Positions 15,148 to 23,964 of a DNA stretch of 64,000 nucleotides are shown here, one piece after another. The position numbers were made by a program, and so were the translations under genes. The stretch spans positions 2,299,320 through 2,363,319 of the forward strand of contig CBDCVA010000002.1 of the NCBI GenBank assembly GCA_965222935.1. Reading direction: 5' to 3'. The stretch is from CBDCVA01 sp965222935 [NCBI: Candidatus Latescibacterota bacterium] (GTDB lineage Bacteria > Latescibacterota > CBDCVA01). The stretch's first letter is position 1, and each line of letters opens with the position of its first letter. The notes beneath the pieces are model-generated. The model was given only the letters and a program-made list of their open reading frames with translations. It made no database searches and was not told where the DNA came from.

Positions 15148-17973
15148 TCAATAGCCTGTGACCAATTCCACGAAGAACCGGCGGAAGCGTCTGTTTCGCG
15201 CAGTCGCCACGTCTGGGTCTTCAAACTCCACGATATGCCTGAGGAAACCGATGTTCGCAAACATGGTGTAGCCCCAGTAGTTCGACCTGGTGCTCAGCAT
15301 GATGAGAAAGTCGGTGGTCGATCGCTTCTCAAGCTCCACGACCTTGTCGATGATCTTCGCCGAGAAGAAATTCCGGAATCTCCGATTGTTCGATTTCATG
15401 CGCCAGCCCTGCTGGGCGAAACGCAGCGTCGTTCTCTCCGTCACGTGCAGGTCCGCGCGGATGATGGGCGCGGTGCGTACCTCGTGGAGCAGTCGCTCGA
15501 AGACCTCATCGCCGCCCTGGCCCGCTTTGGGGTTCCGGGTGATGATACGCGTGAGCACCTTGAACTGCGGCATGATGTCAAGGATGCCCAGCCGCCAACG
15601 GTAGTCCGCCTTGTTGCTCAACGTGTACTCGTTCACCCAGGCGTCGGCCTGCTCCGCCTCGCCCAGAAACGGCGTCCGCAGCGGCCCCCGGTACTGATGG
15701 TTCAGGTTCGTCTTGAAGTTGTTGATGAGGTGAAAGCCGGGCAGGGGCTCATTGCGCGCGCTGAGCCAGGAACTATGCACCAGGCTGTTCTGCCGGGTGA
15801 GACGATCGAAGAGCGGATCGGCAGGTTGTGGCCCCAGGTCGTTCGGTACCTGCCGCACTTCATAGGTATGGTTCGGGATGTCGTCCCTCACGCGCTTGGT
15901 ATCGTGTCTGAGCTCGATCGTGCCAAAGCCGCGGATGTCGGCGTCGTAGGTCAGCTTCACATAGCGCATCTTAGTGATGCCGCCGCGGCCCGGTTCTCGA
16001 AGGTCCATCAAGCCGGCGGTAATGCCTACGTCACCGAAGGGAGCCGCCGAGACGAACCAGTGCGGCCCCTCCAGGTCCTTGTCGTAAGGGAAGTCAGGTT
16101 TCTCATCGTTCTCTCGGTCGTCGATCACCCCGTTGTTGTTGAAGTCGTCCCCGTAGATGAATGGCAGCGGATCCGAGTAGTAGAGCAGGAAGGGCTCCTC
16201 CCAGTCTGGGATGCCATCGAAATCGCGGTCGTCGTCCGGCACGCCGTCCTGGTCCTCGTCAAAGCCGGGAAAGACCCCGGCCTCAGGACGGATCCCCAGC
16301 AGGAACCCGGGCGAATCCGCTGGCGTGTCGTCGGGCCACTGGTCGCGGTCATCGTTGTCGTCCACCAGCGGGAATTCCATCGCCGTAAAAGCGATACGAG
16401 CCTCCGGATCCCGGTCAAAGCCACCTTGATCGGTCTGGAGCGTGAGCCCGCCGCGGTTGCTGTTGAAGCTGGTGTAATTCGGGGCGATGTGGAAATACTC
16501 GAAGCCCGTGGTGAGGGGCCCGATCTGCTTGAGCACGTTGACGAACCAACCCGTCTCGCGCGGGGCCGTTATCTTATTCCCGAAGTTAATGGGGAACTGG
16601 CTGAACACCCAGTTGTTGCTGACCTCGCCTTTGATTTTGACGCCCATGAGGTTCAGCGACCAGTCGAAGCTCAGAAGCGACTGGCCAGTCAAAAACCCGT
16701 AGTCGATTCGGATCCGCCGCTTGTTGGAACCGTCGGTGATGTTCCCGGGAGCCCGCTCGTAGATGATGTTGTTGGTCTCCCGATCCACGAACTCCCCTTC
16801 GGGTCCCTCGAGCGGGTTGAAGAATGGGTGCGTTTGACGGATCTCCACCCGGTAATCGTTGGCCGCCACGGCCTCCACCACGGCGCGCTTGGGTAGCCCC
16901 AACTCCACTGCCGTCGGGATCGTGAAGGCGTACTCGATGACATCGGGGCCGTTAGCCTGCCGGAAACCCGCGCCGACCTCTACGCCCGGACGCCGGACCT
17001 CGCCGCCGCTGCCCACCGTGAACACGGCCGTCGTATCGGGCAGGCGAAACCGGCTGAACTCGACCCTCAACAGAACGGAGGCGTCGCTGACTAAAGCGCC
17101 GCCCCGTCCGTCCTCGGGTGAGTCGTCACTGAAGACGACGACGATCTCTTTGGGCGGTTGCTGAGTGGAGGCGATAGTACCCCGCAGGGGATTGAGGCGG
17201 GCGTTCTTGGTCACGTCCTCCGTGTGCTGGTTGACGAAGGTGCTGCCCAGACGCACCGCGCCTCCGAACAGCTTCGATTCCCACCTTCCGCCAATGTTCT
17301 GCACGGGGAACTTCTCGAACCTCAGTGGCTCATCCTCGGTGCCGCCGGTGGGGTCGCTCCCGATTTCGAACGGGATGGAAAACACATCCTCCGCTGGAAA
17401 TTCGAACTCATTCGTGCCGCGCCACTGCACGAGCGTGAACTTGTGGTGCCGCGGGGAGGCGACGTCGAATCGAACGCCCGTCATCCGGACGAGGTCCAGC
17501 GTGAGCGGGGTGAACCTGGTCCGGATGTCATCACCGACCGTGAAGCGGGCTTCCCAGCCCGCGTAGCTGTCGTTGAAGACGATCAACTCCTGGAACGTTT
17601 GAAGCCACGTAGCCAATTGCCGACCGGGGGCTAGGCGGGCCTTGAGCTGAACGCTACCCGCCGAATCCAGGTTGCGCTTGTCGATCACGAACGGCCTGCC
17701 CGGGCGGGCCTCGTTGTACTGGAGCAAACGGAAGCCGTCGATCAGGAAGTTGCCCAGCGGGTCAAAGCGTTTGTCCACGTTAATCTCGCGCTTGTAGGAA
17801 ATGAAGGCCTGCTCACCGTAGTTGGTGTACCTTTCGCGCTGTTCGCGTGAGAGGAATGGGTTCGTGGGCCAGCGCCACTCGCGCGGCACGGCGTCTTCGC
17901 TCCAGGCCGGGAGGGTCGTGCCGAGGAGGATCAGGAGCCCGACGATGCAGGAAAGGGTGCCGTGCGGATGCAT
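15148..17973 (-). CDS. Large outer-membrane barrel-like protein with Ca-binding-type loops, 1
   Basis: 941 residues from ATG 17973, where the signal peptide (MHPHGTLSCIVGLLILLGTTLPAWS) begins; the frame is open to 18078. It is a paralogue of the next gene across its whole length. Conserved blocks are DPLGNFLIDG, TVGDDIRTRFTPLTLD, GSTFVNQHTEDVT, VVFSDDSPEDGRGGALV and VAANDYRVEIRQTHPFF. The Ca-loop section reads LVDDNDDRDQWPDDT, DEDQDGVPDDDRDFDGIPDW, DDFNNNGVIDDREND, then DFPYDKDLEGPHWF. It ends RRFFVELVTGY, again aromatic. It is first in the minus-strand operon, behind a strong promoter at 18138-18166. The tandem DxDxDG loops resemble thrombospondin-type-3 or EF-hand calcium sites. The protein family itself is unknown to me. 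Confidence 0.75.
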   Translation of the reverse strand: MHPHGTLSCIVGLLILLGTTLPAWSEDAVPREWRWPTNPFLSREQRERYTNYGEQAFISYKREINVDKRFDPLGNFLIDGFRLLQYNEARPGRPFVIDKRNLDSAGSVQLKARLAPGRQLATWLQTFQELIVFNDSYAGWEARFTVGDDIRTRFTPLTLDLVRMTGVRFDVASPRHHKFTLVQWRGTNEFEFPAEDVFSIPFEIGSDPTGGTEDEPLRFEKFPVQNIGGRWESKLFGGAVRLGSTFVNQHTEDVTKNARLNPLRGTIASTQQPPKEIVVVFSDDSPEDGRGGALVSDASVLLRVEFSRFRLPDTTAVFTVGSGGEVRRPGVEVGAGFRQANGPDVIEYAFTIPTAVELGLPKRAVVEAVAANDYRVEIRQTHPFFNPLEGPEGEFVDRETNNIIYERAPGNITDGSNKRRIRIDYGFLTGQSLLSFDWSLNLMGVKIKGEVSNNWVFSQFPINFGNKITAPRETGWFVNVLKQIGPLTTGFEYFHIAPNYTSFNSNRGGLTLQTDQGGFDRDPEARIAFTAMEFPLVDDNDDRDQWPDDTPADSPGFLLGIRPEAGVFPGFDEDQDGVPDDDRDFDGIPDWEEPFLLYYSDPLPFIYGDDFNNNGVIDDRENDEKPDFPYDKDLEGPHWFVSAAPFGDVGITAGLMDLREPGRGGITKMRYVKLTYDADIRGFGTIELRHDTKRVRDDIPNHTYEVRQVPNDLGPQPADPLFDRLTRQNSLVHSSWLSARNEPLPGFHLINNFKTNLNHQYRGPLRTPFLGEAEQADAWVNEYTLSNKADYRWRLGILDIMPQFKVLTRIITRNPKAGQGGDEVFERLLHEVRTAPIIRADLHVTERTTLRFAQQGWRMKSNNRRFRNFFSAKIIDKVVELEKRSTTDFLIMLSTRSNYWGYTMFANIGFLRHIVEFEDPDVATARNRRFRRFFVELVTGY

Positions 17974-18137
17974 ACGCGCCGCGCAGATGATAGAAGGTGC
18001 CAAGCGCTTAGGTTGTGGCTGGCAACGAGGCATAGCCGCGCGCAAGGAATGATAGAGTTGATGCGCCAGTATTGGCAAGAACCCCCTACCCCAAGATGCC
18101 CCCGCCGCCTTTTGGTGAGTTGCCCGCCGCAGCGGCT

Positions 18138-18166
18138 AAGATAGAGCGGCGGCGAACCAGTGTCAA
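18138..18166 (-). promoter_or_regulatory. Sigma-70-type promoter for the barrel/DUF4159 operon
   Basis: On the minus strand TTGACA (18161-18166) is followed after exactly 17 bases by TATCTT (18138-18143), about 165 bp before the first barrel-like start. It lies in the 416-bp divergent gap 17974-18389. On the other strand TTGACG (18211-18216), 17 bases and GATTTT form only a weak candidate for the plus-strand gene. Nothing else is recognisable in the gap. Confidence 0.6.
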
Positions 18167-18389
18167 GGCTACGGACGCGACGTTCTCGTCGCCGACCGGT
18201 TTACCTTCGCTTGACGCTCGATCATCTCATGGCGATTTTGCGGCGGGTGGTATCCATGAAGCACGCTGAACAGCCGTCGTCCACCGCCCTTGGCTTGTCG
18301 CAGGGTGACATGATATCAGCGGCCGCATCGAACGCCCGGCTGCTCCCCTTCCCCAAAGTCGAAGGGTCGGCTCAGGCCTCGGTACGTCC

Positions 18390-21300
18390 ATGAACGGTTC
18401 ACACAAGCCCGAACGGGGTCGGTGGATCAGCGCTGGCATCTATGCGCTGTTCTTTCTTTCAGGGGCGACTGGGCTGATCTACGAGGTCGCCTGGATCCGC
18501 CTTCTGAACGATGTCTTCGGCAACACGACCTACGCGGTCAGCGCCGTCTTGACCGCTTTCATGGGGGGCTTGGCTATTGGCAGCTACGGCGCCGGGCGGC
18601 TGCTTGCCTCCCCCGAGCGCGGCCTTCGCCTGTACGCCCTGCTGGAGGTGGGGATCGCCCTCACGGCTCTTTCGACCCCGGCGCTCTTCGGTCTCTTGGA
18701 TGGGGTCTACGGCTGGCTCTATCGCGAGCTAGGACTGGGCCTCGTGGGTCTGACGGGGGTGCGCTTCTTTCTCGCGCTGTTGGTCCTGGGCGTGCCGACG
18801 GCGCTCATGGGCGCGACGCTTCCCGTGCTCGCCGGAGTGGTCGCTCGTGGCCAACTTCACATCGGCAGTCCGCTGGGGGTGCTCTACGGGCTCAACACGC
18901 TGGGTGCGATGGCCGGCACGGCGGGGACCGGCTTCGTCGGCATCCTGCTTCTGGGCGTTCGGGGTACCATCCAGTTCGCGGCTGCGCTCAATCTCTTGGT
19001 GGCTGTCGGCGCGCTGTTGCTAGGCCGCCTTCAGAACGATTCCGGCGAGACCTCCGTGACCCCGAGTCCGGCACCCGAGCCCGCCGGCCCCTTGCCACGG
19101 ACGGGCCGGCTCGCACTCGGCGTGTTCGCTGCATCGGGCTTCCTGGCACTGTCCTACGAGGTCCTGTGGACGCGGCTTCTGACGTTCAGCCTGGGGGCCA
19201 CGGTGGATTCGTTCACCGTCATGTTGGCTACCGTGCTCTTCGGCATCGGCATCGGCAGCGCCGTCGGCGCGAGGCTGATTGCCTGGGGTCGCGAACCTCT
19301 GACGCTCCTGGCGGTCTTCCAGGCGATCATCGGTATCTGCGCCTTTGCCAGCTTGCCGCTGTTGGGGTATTTCGATGAGATCATGTTCGCCGTCGAGGAG
19401 CATCTGTCCGTACAGAGCTACGCGGCCGAGACGGGCCAGAAATTCCTGCTCGGCTTCATGGTGATGCTTCTGCCCGCGCTCGCGATGGGGGCGACCTTTC
19501 CCGTGGTCGCTGAGATCATCGGCGGTGCGAGGGTCCGAATCGGCTCGCTGATCGGAGATATGTACGCCCTCAACACGCTGGGCGCCATCGCAGGCTCCGC
19601 GCTGACCGGGCTGGCCGTCGTGCCTCTCCTCGGCACGCGGTTGGGTCTTCTCTTGGCCTCCTCCGCTAGCGTGGCTCTGGCGTGCCTGGTCGTGGTGCAC
19701 CACCCGGGGCTCGCACCGGCCCGGAAGATCGCCCTCGGCGCCGGTGGGGTGCTCGTGATTTTGGCCGCCGTGGTAGCGATGCCCACCGACATCCTCTTCG
19801 ACCTTTGGAACATGAACGAGCGCGGCGCAAAGCTCGTTTATGCCGAGGAAGTCGTTGCGGGAACGGTGACTGTGCATCGGCATCGGTCACCCCCGGTCAC
19901 GGTGATCTCCACCTCCGGCGTTAACGTGGCGGGCACGGCTTACCCCCTTCGTACCACGCAGAAGCTTCAGGGGCACATCCCCCTGCTCCTGAATCCGGAC
20001 GCCCGGCGGGCCCTCCAGATCGGCTTCGGCAGCGGCGAGACGTCAGGAGCGGTCCTGCTCTACGATGTTGAACGGCTCGACCTCGCAGAGATCAATCCCG
20101 CCGTGATCCCGACGTCGATGCGGTTTTTCAGCGAGATCAACCATCGCCCGGCCCTCGATCCGCGCTTTAGGCCGATCATCATGGACGGCAAGAATTACCT
20201 GCGCATGACCGATCAGCGCTACGACGTGATCATGAACGATTCGAGCTACCCCGGCCTTTCCGGGAGTTCGAGCCTCTACGGCCGCGAGCACTTCACCGCT
20301 GCGCGAGAGCGCCTCGCACCCGGGGGGCTGGTCTCCTGCTGGGTGCCGCTGGATATCTCCCCACGCAGAGCCAAGATGGTCCTGCACACGTTCGCGTCCG
20401 TCTTCCCTCACATGATGGTGTGGCTCGCGTCGAACCATGAGAACAAGCATGCGATCCTGGTGGGATCCGTCGAGCCCCTGACCATCGATTTCGACCGCTT
20501 CCTCTCCCGCTTCACCCGGTTTGCGCAGGATGACCTTCGCATCATCGGTCTCGGCGATCCGTACGCGATGCTCGACGCCTTCTTCCTCGACGAACACGGC
20601 GTCCGGGCCCTGACCGCGGGTTCACCGGTCCACTCCGACGACTGGCCGGGCCTCGAGTTCGCCACCCAGTGGGCGTACCGCAGACCGCCCGTGTCCTGGC
20701 GCGCGAACCTGGATGAATTAGTCCTACACCGGGCGTCGGTCGTGCCCTACGTTCGCGTATCCCCCGAGCAAGAGGCGGAGGTATACGCTACGCTCGATCG
20801 CTATCACCAGGCGACGAGCCACGTGCTGGAAGGCTGGCGCAGGCGGGCCCACGGCGAAGATGACGTGGGGGGCGCGTACCTCAAGGCTTTGGAGGTCAAC
20901 CCGGTACATTCGGGTGCCCGGTTCCTGCTGACGCGTATGGCGCGGAAACGGCTCGCGGCACCGCTTGAGTCGGCGGACTACCGGACCCACCTCGAAAGCG
21001 GCCACGAGTTCATGAGGGTGCGCGCGTTCGACAAGGCCGCCGCCGAGTACCGGGCGGTCGTGCGCATCAAGCCGGAGCTGGCCATCGCGCACAACAACCT
21101 GGCCCTGGCCTGCCACCAGATTGGGCGCTACGGCGATGCCATCGCCGCCTATAAGGAAGCCCTGAGGCTCAGGCCCGGCTACGAGACCGCTGCCTACGGT
21201 CTGGGCAGGACGTACGAGGCGGCGGGCAGGATCGGGCGGGCGCTCGCGGCCTACCGCGAGGTCGTGCGGCTGGTGCCGGAGAACTATCGCGCGGTCGGCA

Positions 21301-21431
21301 GCGCCGGGCAGATGCTCATGCGCCTGGGACGGCCCGCTGAGGCAAAAGCCATGTTCGAGCGCGTCCTCGAACTGCACCCCGGCGATCCCCTGGCGACGCA
21401 GCTCCTCGCCGAGCTTGGCGCGGGGCCTTGA
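18390..21431 (+). CDS. Membrane / spermidine-synthase-like / TPR fusion protein
   Basis: 1013 residues in three parts. Residues 15-475 hold a dozen or so transmembrane helices in two repeats (GATGLIYEVAWIRLL; GFLALSYEVLWTRLL), the membrane part typical of fused spermidine-synthase-like proteins. Residues 490-760 carry an aminopropyltransferase-like Rossmann domain: LQIGFGSGETSGAVL, LAEINPAVI, DGKNYLRMTDQRYDVIMND, YGREHFTAARERLAPGGLVS. Residues 860-1010 contain TPR repeats (AIAHNNLALACHQIGRYGDA). The usual acidic EIDP is EINP, and the active-site loop reads NDSSYPGLSG, so genuine spermidine synthesis is doubtful. A single plus-strand gene, divergent from the barrel operon. Methionine or polyamine-derived chemistry at the membrane is possible but unproven. 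Confidence 0.8.
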   Translation: MNGSHKPERGRWISAGIYALFFLSGATGLIYEVAWIRLLNDVFGNTTYAVSAVLTAFMGGLAIGSYGAGRLLASPERGLRLYALLEVGIALTALSTPALFGLLDGVYGWLYRELGLGLVGLTGVRFFLALLVLGVPTALMGATLPVLAGVVARGQLHIGSPLGVLYGLNTLGAMAGTAGTGFVGILLLGVRGTIQFAAALNLLVAVGALLLGRLQNDSGETSVTPSPAPEPAGPLPRTGRLALGVFAASGFLALSYEVLWTRLLTFSLGATVDSFTVMLATVLFGIGIGSAVGARLIAWGREPLTLLAVFQAIIGICAFASLPLLGYFDEIMFAVEEHLSVQSYAAETGQKFLLGFMVMLLPALAMGATFPVVAEIIGGARVRIGSLIGDMYALNTLGAIAGSALTGLAVVPLLGTRLGLLLASSASVALACLVVVHHPGLAPARKIALGAGGVLVILAAVVAMPTDILFDLWNMNERGAKLVYAEEVVAGTVTVHRHRSPPVTVISTSGVNVAGTAYPLRTTQKLQGHIPLLLNPDARRALQIGFGSGETSGAVLLYDVERLDLAEINPAVIPTSMRFFSEINHRPALDPRFRPIIMDGKNYLRMTDQRYDVIMNDSSYPGLSGSSSLYGREHFTAARERLAPGGLVSCWVPLDISPRRAKMVLHTFASVFPHMMVWLASNHENKHAILVGSVEPLTIDFDRFLSRFTRFAQDDLRIIGLGDPYAMLDAFFLDEHGVRALTAGSPVHSDDWPGLEFATQWAYRRPPVSWRANLDELVLHRASVVPYVRVSPEQEAEVYATLDRYHQATSHVLEGWRRRAHGEDDVGGAYLKALEVNPVHSGARFLLTRMARKRLAAPLESADYRTHLESGHEFMRVRAFDKAAAEYRAVVRIKPELAIAHNNLALACHQIGRYGDAIAAYKEALRLRPGYETAAYGLGRTYEAAGRIGRALAAYREVVRLVPENYRAVGSAGQMLMRLGRPAEAKAMFERVLELHPGDPLATQLLAELGAGP

Positions 21432-21657
21432 GAGGTTCCTGAGCTTGGCTCAGCGGCCTCCACTGGCTCCACGGCCAGGAACCACTTAACATACCCCTCC
21501 GGAGCCTCCTGAGCCTTGCCAACCATGTTAGTCTCCCCCTTTATTCAAGCTACTCTCTGTGGGTGGTCCGCGTCACTGCACGCAGAGTCGGGCCAGCGTC
21601 TTACACCCAACTATGTAGATACGATGGGGCCCTGCGACGCCGCGTCGAGGTTTCGAT

Positions 21658-23835
21658 ATGGCAGATCAGAAGACGATGCTCTCCGCTGACCGCCCTCTGG
21701 AGGATCCACAGGGAGACCTTCTAGGGTATCAGTCATTCGCAAAACATCTGGCGTCTGCGGTAGCCAAGATGGCTCCCGTTGACGGCTTGGTCGTTGCCAT
21801 CCACGGCCCTTGGGGCTCGGGCAAGTCGACACTACTCAACTTCCTCACACACTTCTTGGGGCAGCATCCTCAAGCTCAGCGCCCTGAGGTGATCCGCTTC
21901 AACCCTTGGTGGTTCTCAGGAAGCGATGCTCTGGTTCGGAGCTTCTTTGGTCAGTTAGCCGACTCTATCGATGCGAGGGACGCGACCCGTAAGAAGATTC
22001 AGAACCTCCTCGCTGGCATAGGTGAAGTAGTGACGGGGCTCCCGATACCTGATGGGGGCGTCTGGGTGTTCGCAAAGCCCGCTCTTAAGAAGTTGGTCAA
22101 ACGCGTGCGTCCCGGCGAGAAGAACGTTGGCGAGCTAAAGGCCGAGCTGGACAGACTGCTTAGAGATCACAATTGCAGATTCTTAGTCGTCATGGATGAC
22201 ATCGATCGATTGACCGCGGACGAAATTCGACAGTTGTTCAGCACAATAAAGGCAGTAGCCAATCTACCAAACGTCATATATCTCCTCGCGTTCGACAAGC
22301 GCGTCGTGACGTCTGCGCTCGACGAGCTTCATCACGATCACGATACAAGCATTGGGTACCTTGAGAAGATCGTCCAAGTTCCATTCGAATTGCCCCTTCC
22401 TGAAAGAACACTCCTGCAGAAGGTTCTGTTGGAGCGACTGGATTCTGTGTTGCAGCCTCTGGAAGAGTCAGAATTCGACAAGCATTACTGGGGGAACGTC
22501 TTTTTTGATGGGATTGAGCCTTTAATCAAAACTCCCCGCGACATCGTACGCCTCTGCAATGCGCTCGCGGTTACCTTGCCTGCAGTTCGCGGAGAAGTCA
22601 ACCCAGTCGACTTCATCGCCATCGAAACAATTCGTCTGTTCGCGCCTCATGTTTACGATGAGATCCGATTTAATCCCGACGAGTTCACCGGGACTTTAGA
22701 CCGCGATGGTGACCGTGATGATCGAAAGGCGTTTCATGAGGCTTATATTAAAAAGCTGGGTACCGAGCTTCGAGAGCCCATCCATAATTTACTTCAGAGA
22801 CTTTTTCCTGGTCTGCAAAAGATCTGGCACAACATGGGATATGACTCCGGCTTCGAGGCTCAGTGGAGACGCGATCTGCGAGTCTGCTCGAGCGAAGTGT
22901 TTCCAGTGTACTTTCGACTCGCAGTTCCCCAAGATGCGATAGGGGCGCAGAGAATGCGCGAGGGTGTAGAGCTGGGTGCGAGTCCGGAAGCGTTCGCTCG
23001 CCACCTCGAATCATTGAGCCAGAGCATTACACCTCGTGGAAGTACTCGCGCTCGTCTCTTTCTTCAGAGACTCGAGGATTTCACGGAGAAGCAGATTCCA
23101 AAGTCACGTGTCAGGCCGATGCTTTTGGGCATCTTTGATGCAGCGGATGCTCTTTACCGTTCAGAGCCAGATCACTTCTATATGTTTGACATCAGTATCT
23201 TACACCAAGTCGATCGGGTTGTCTACCAGCTCTTGGAACGACTAGACGACCAGGAACGGCTGGATGTGTTGGAGGACGTGGTGGATACCGCCAACTCCGT
23301 CGCCGCCATCGCGGGGACAGTTGTGCGTCTTGGGTGGGTTCACGGCAAGTATGGAGCACGGGAGCCCACTCCTGAGAATGAGCGACTTATTAGTCTTCAG
23401 GCTCAAGAATCGCTGGAGAAGCGTGCGGCAGCGCGCATCAAGCAAGACGCTGAGGCTGGTTCGTTAGTCGAGTCACCTATGCTGGCTCGTGTTCTACGCG
23501 CGTGGCAAGACTTCCAAGAGGCCGATGAATGCGGGCAGTGGCTCTCATCTGTGCGTGAAACCCACGAGTTCCTTGTTGCTTTGGTTTCGAGTGCTCTCAG
23601 TACAAGCCATTCGATAGGCCTCGGTTTCTTCGGTCTAGGAGATCGAGTCGGACAGCGCAACTATACTGTTAGCCTGGAGCTCCTGAGGCGGTTTATCGAT
23701 CCGGTGGCGGTTCGTCCCACCGTAGATACTCTTCTGCAGACAGCAAATCTGTCTAATAGGGAGAGGCGAGCCCTCGAGACGTTCATCGAGGCCCACGACA
23801 AAGAGAGGGAAGATAACAGTGGCGACGCCCATTGA
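21658..23835 (+). CDS. KAP family P-loop NTPase
   Basis: 725 residues, ATG at 21658. The N-terminal half is a KAP-type P-loop domain: Walker A GPWGSGKST at residues 50-58 and Walker B FLVVMDDIDR near 175, followed by TADEIRQLFSTIKAVANLPN and FDKRVV. Between the Walker motifs lies the FNPWWFSGSDALVRSFF block typical of the family. I see no transmembrane helices, unlike many KAP proteins. The C-terminal 400 residues are alpha-rich without a recognised domain. KAP NTPases occur in phage exclusion and signalling contexts. Codon use is visibly more A/T-rich than the genes on both sides, and the gene stands alone with 226 bp and 129 bp of non-coding DNA around it, which suggests horizontal acquisition. 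Confidence 0.85.
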   Translation: MADQKTMLSADRPLEDPQGDLLGYQSFAKHLASAVAKMAPVDGLVVAIHGPWGSGKSTLLNFLTHFLGQHPQAQRPEVIRFNPWWFSGSDALVRSFFGQLADSIDARDATRKKIQNLLAGIGEVVTGLPIPDGGVWVFAKPALKKLVKRVRPGEKNVGELKAELDRLLRDHNCRFLVVMDDIDRLTADEIRQLFSTIKAVANLPNVIYLLAFDKRVVTSALDELHHDHDTSIGYLEKIVQVPFELPLPERTLLQKVLLERLDSVLQPLEESEFDKHYWGNVFFDGIEPLIKTPRDIVRLCNALAVTLPAVRGEVNPVDFIAIETIRLFAPHVYDEIRFNPDEFTGTLDRDGDRDDRKAFHEAYIKKLGTELREPIHNLLQRLFPGLQKIWHNMGYDSGFEAQWRRDLRVCSSEVFPVYFRLAVPQDAIGAQRMREGVELGASPEAFARHLESLSQSITPRGSTRARLFLQRLEDFTEKQIPKSRVRPMLLGIFDAADALYRSEPDHFYMFDISILHQVDRVVYQLLERLDDQERLDVLEDVVDTANSVAAIAGTVVRLGWVHGKYGAREPTPENERLISLQAQESLEKRAAARIKQDAEAGSLVESPMLARVLRAWQDFQEADECGQWLSSVRETHEFLVALVSSALSTSHSIGLGFFGLGDRVGQRNYTVSLELLRRFIDPVAVRPTVDTLLQTANLSNRERRALETFIEAHDKEREDNSGDAH

Positions 23836-23964
23836 CTCTGGCCTTGCATGTCCCAGTAACGGTCGGCGGCTTCTTCTAAGTTTCAAATGCTCTGAGATCA
23901 TCTCGTACTCGACATAACCCTGCCCTCGTTAGCCTCGCCTCCCTTCTGGACTTAAGCTTTCGCC

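Noticed and set aside
21432-23964. KAP gene as part of a larger defence island
   Set aside because: Neighbours are a fusion enzyme and a symporter; no nuclease, methylase, toxin or CRISPR feature is present.
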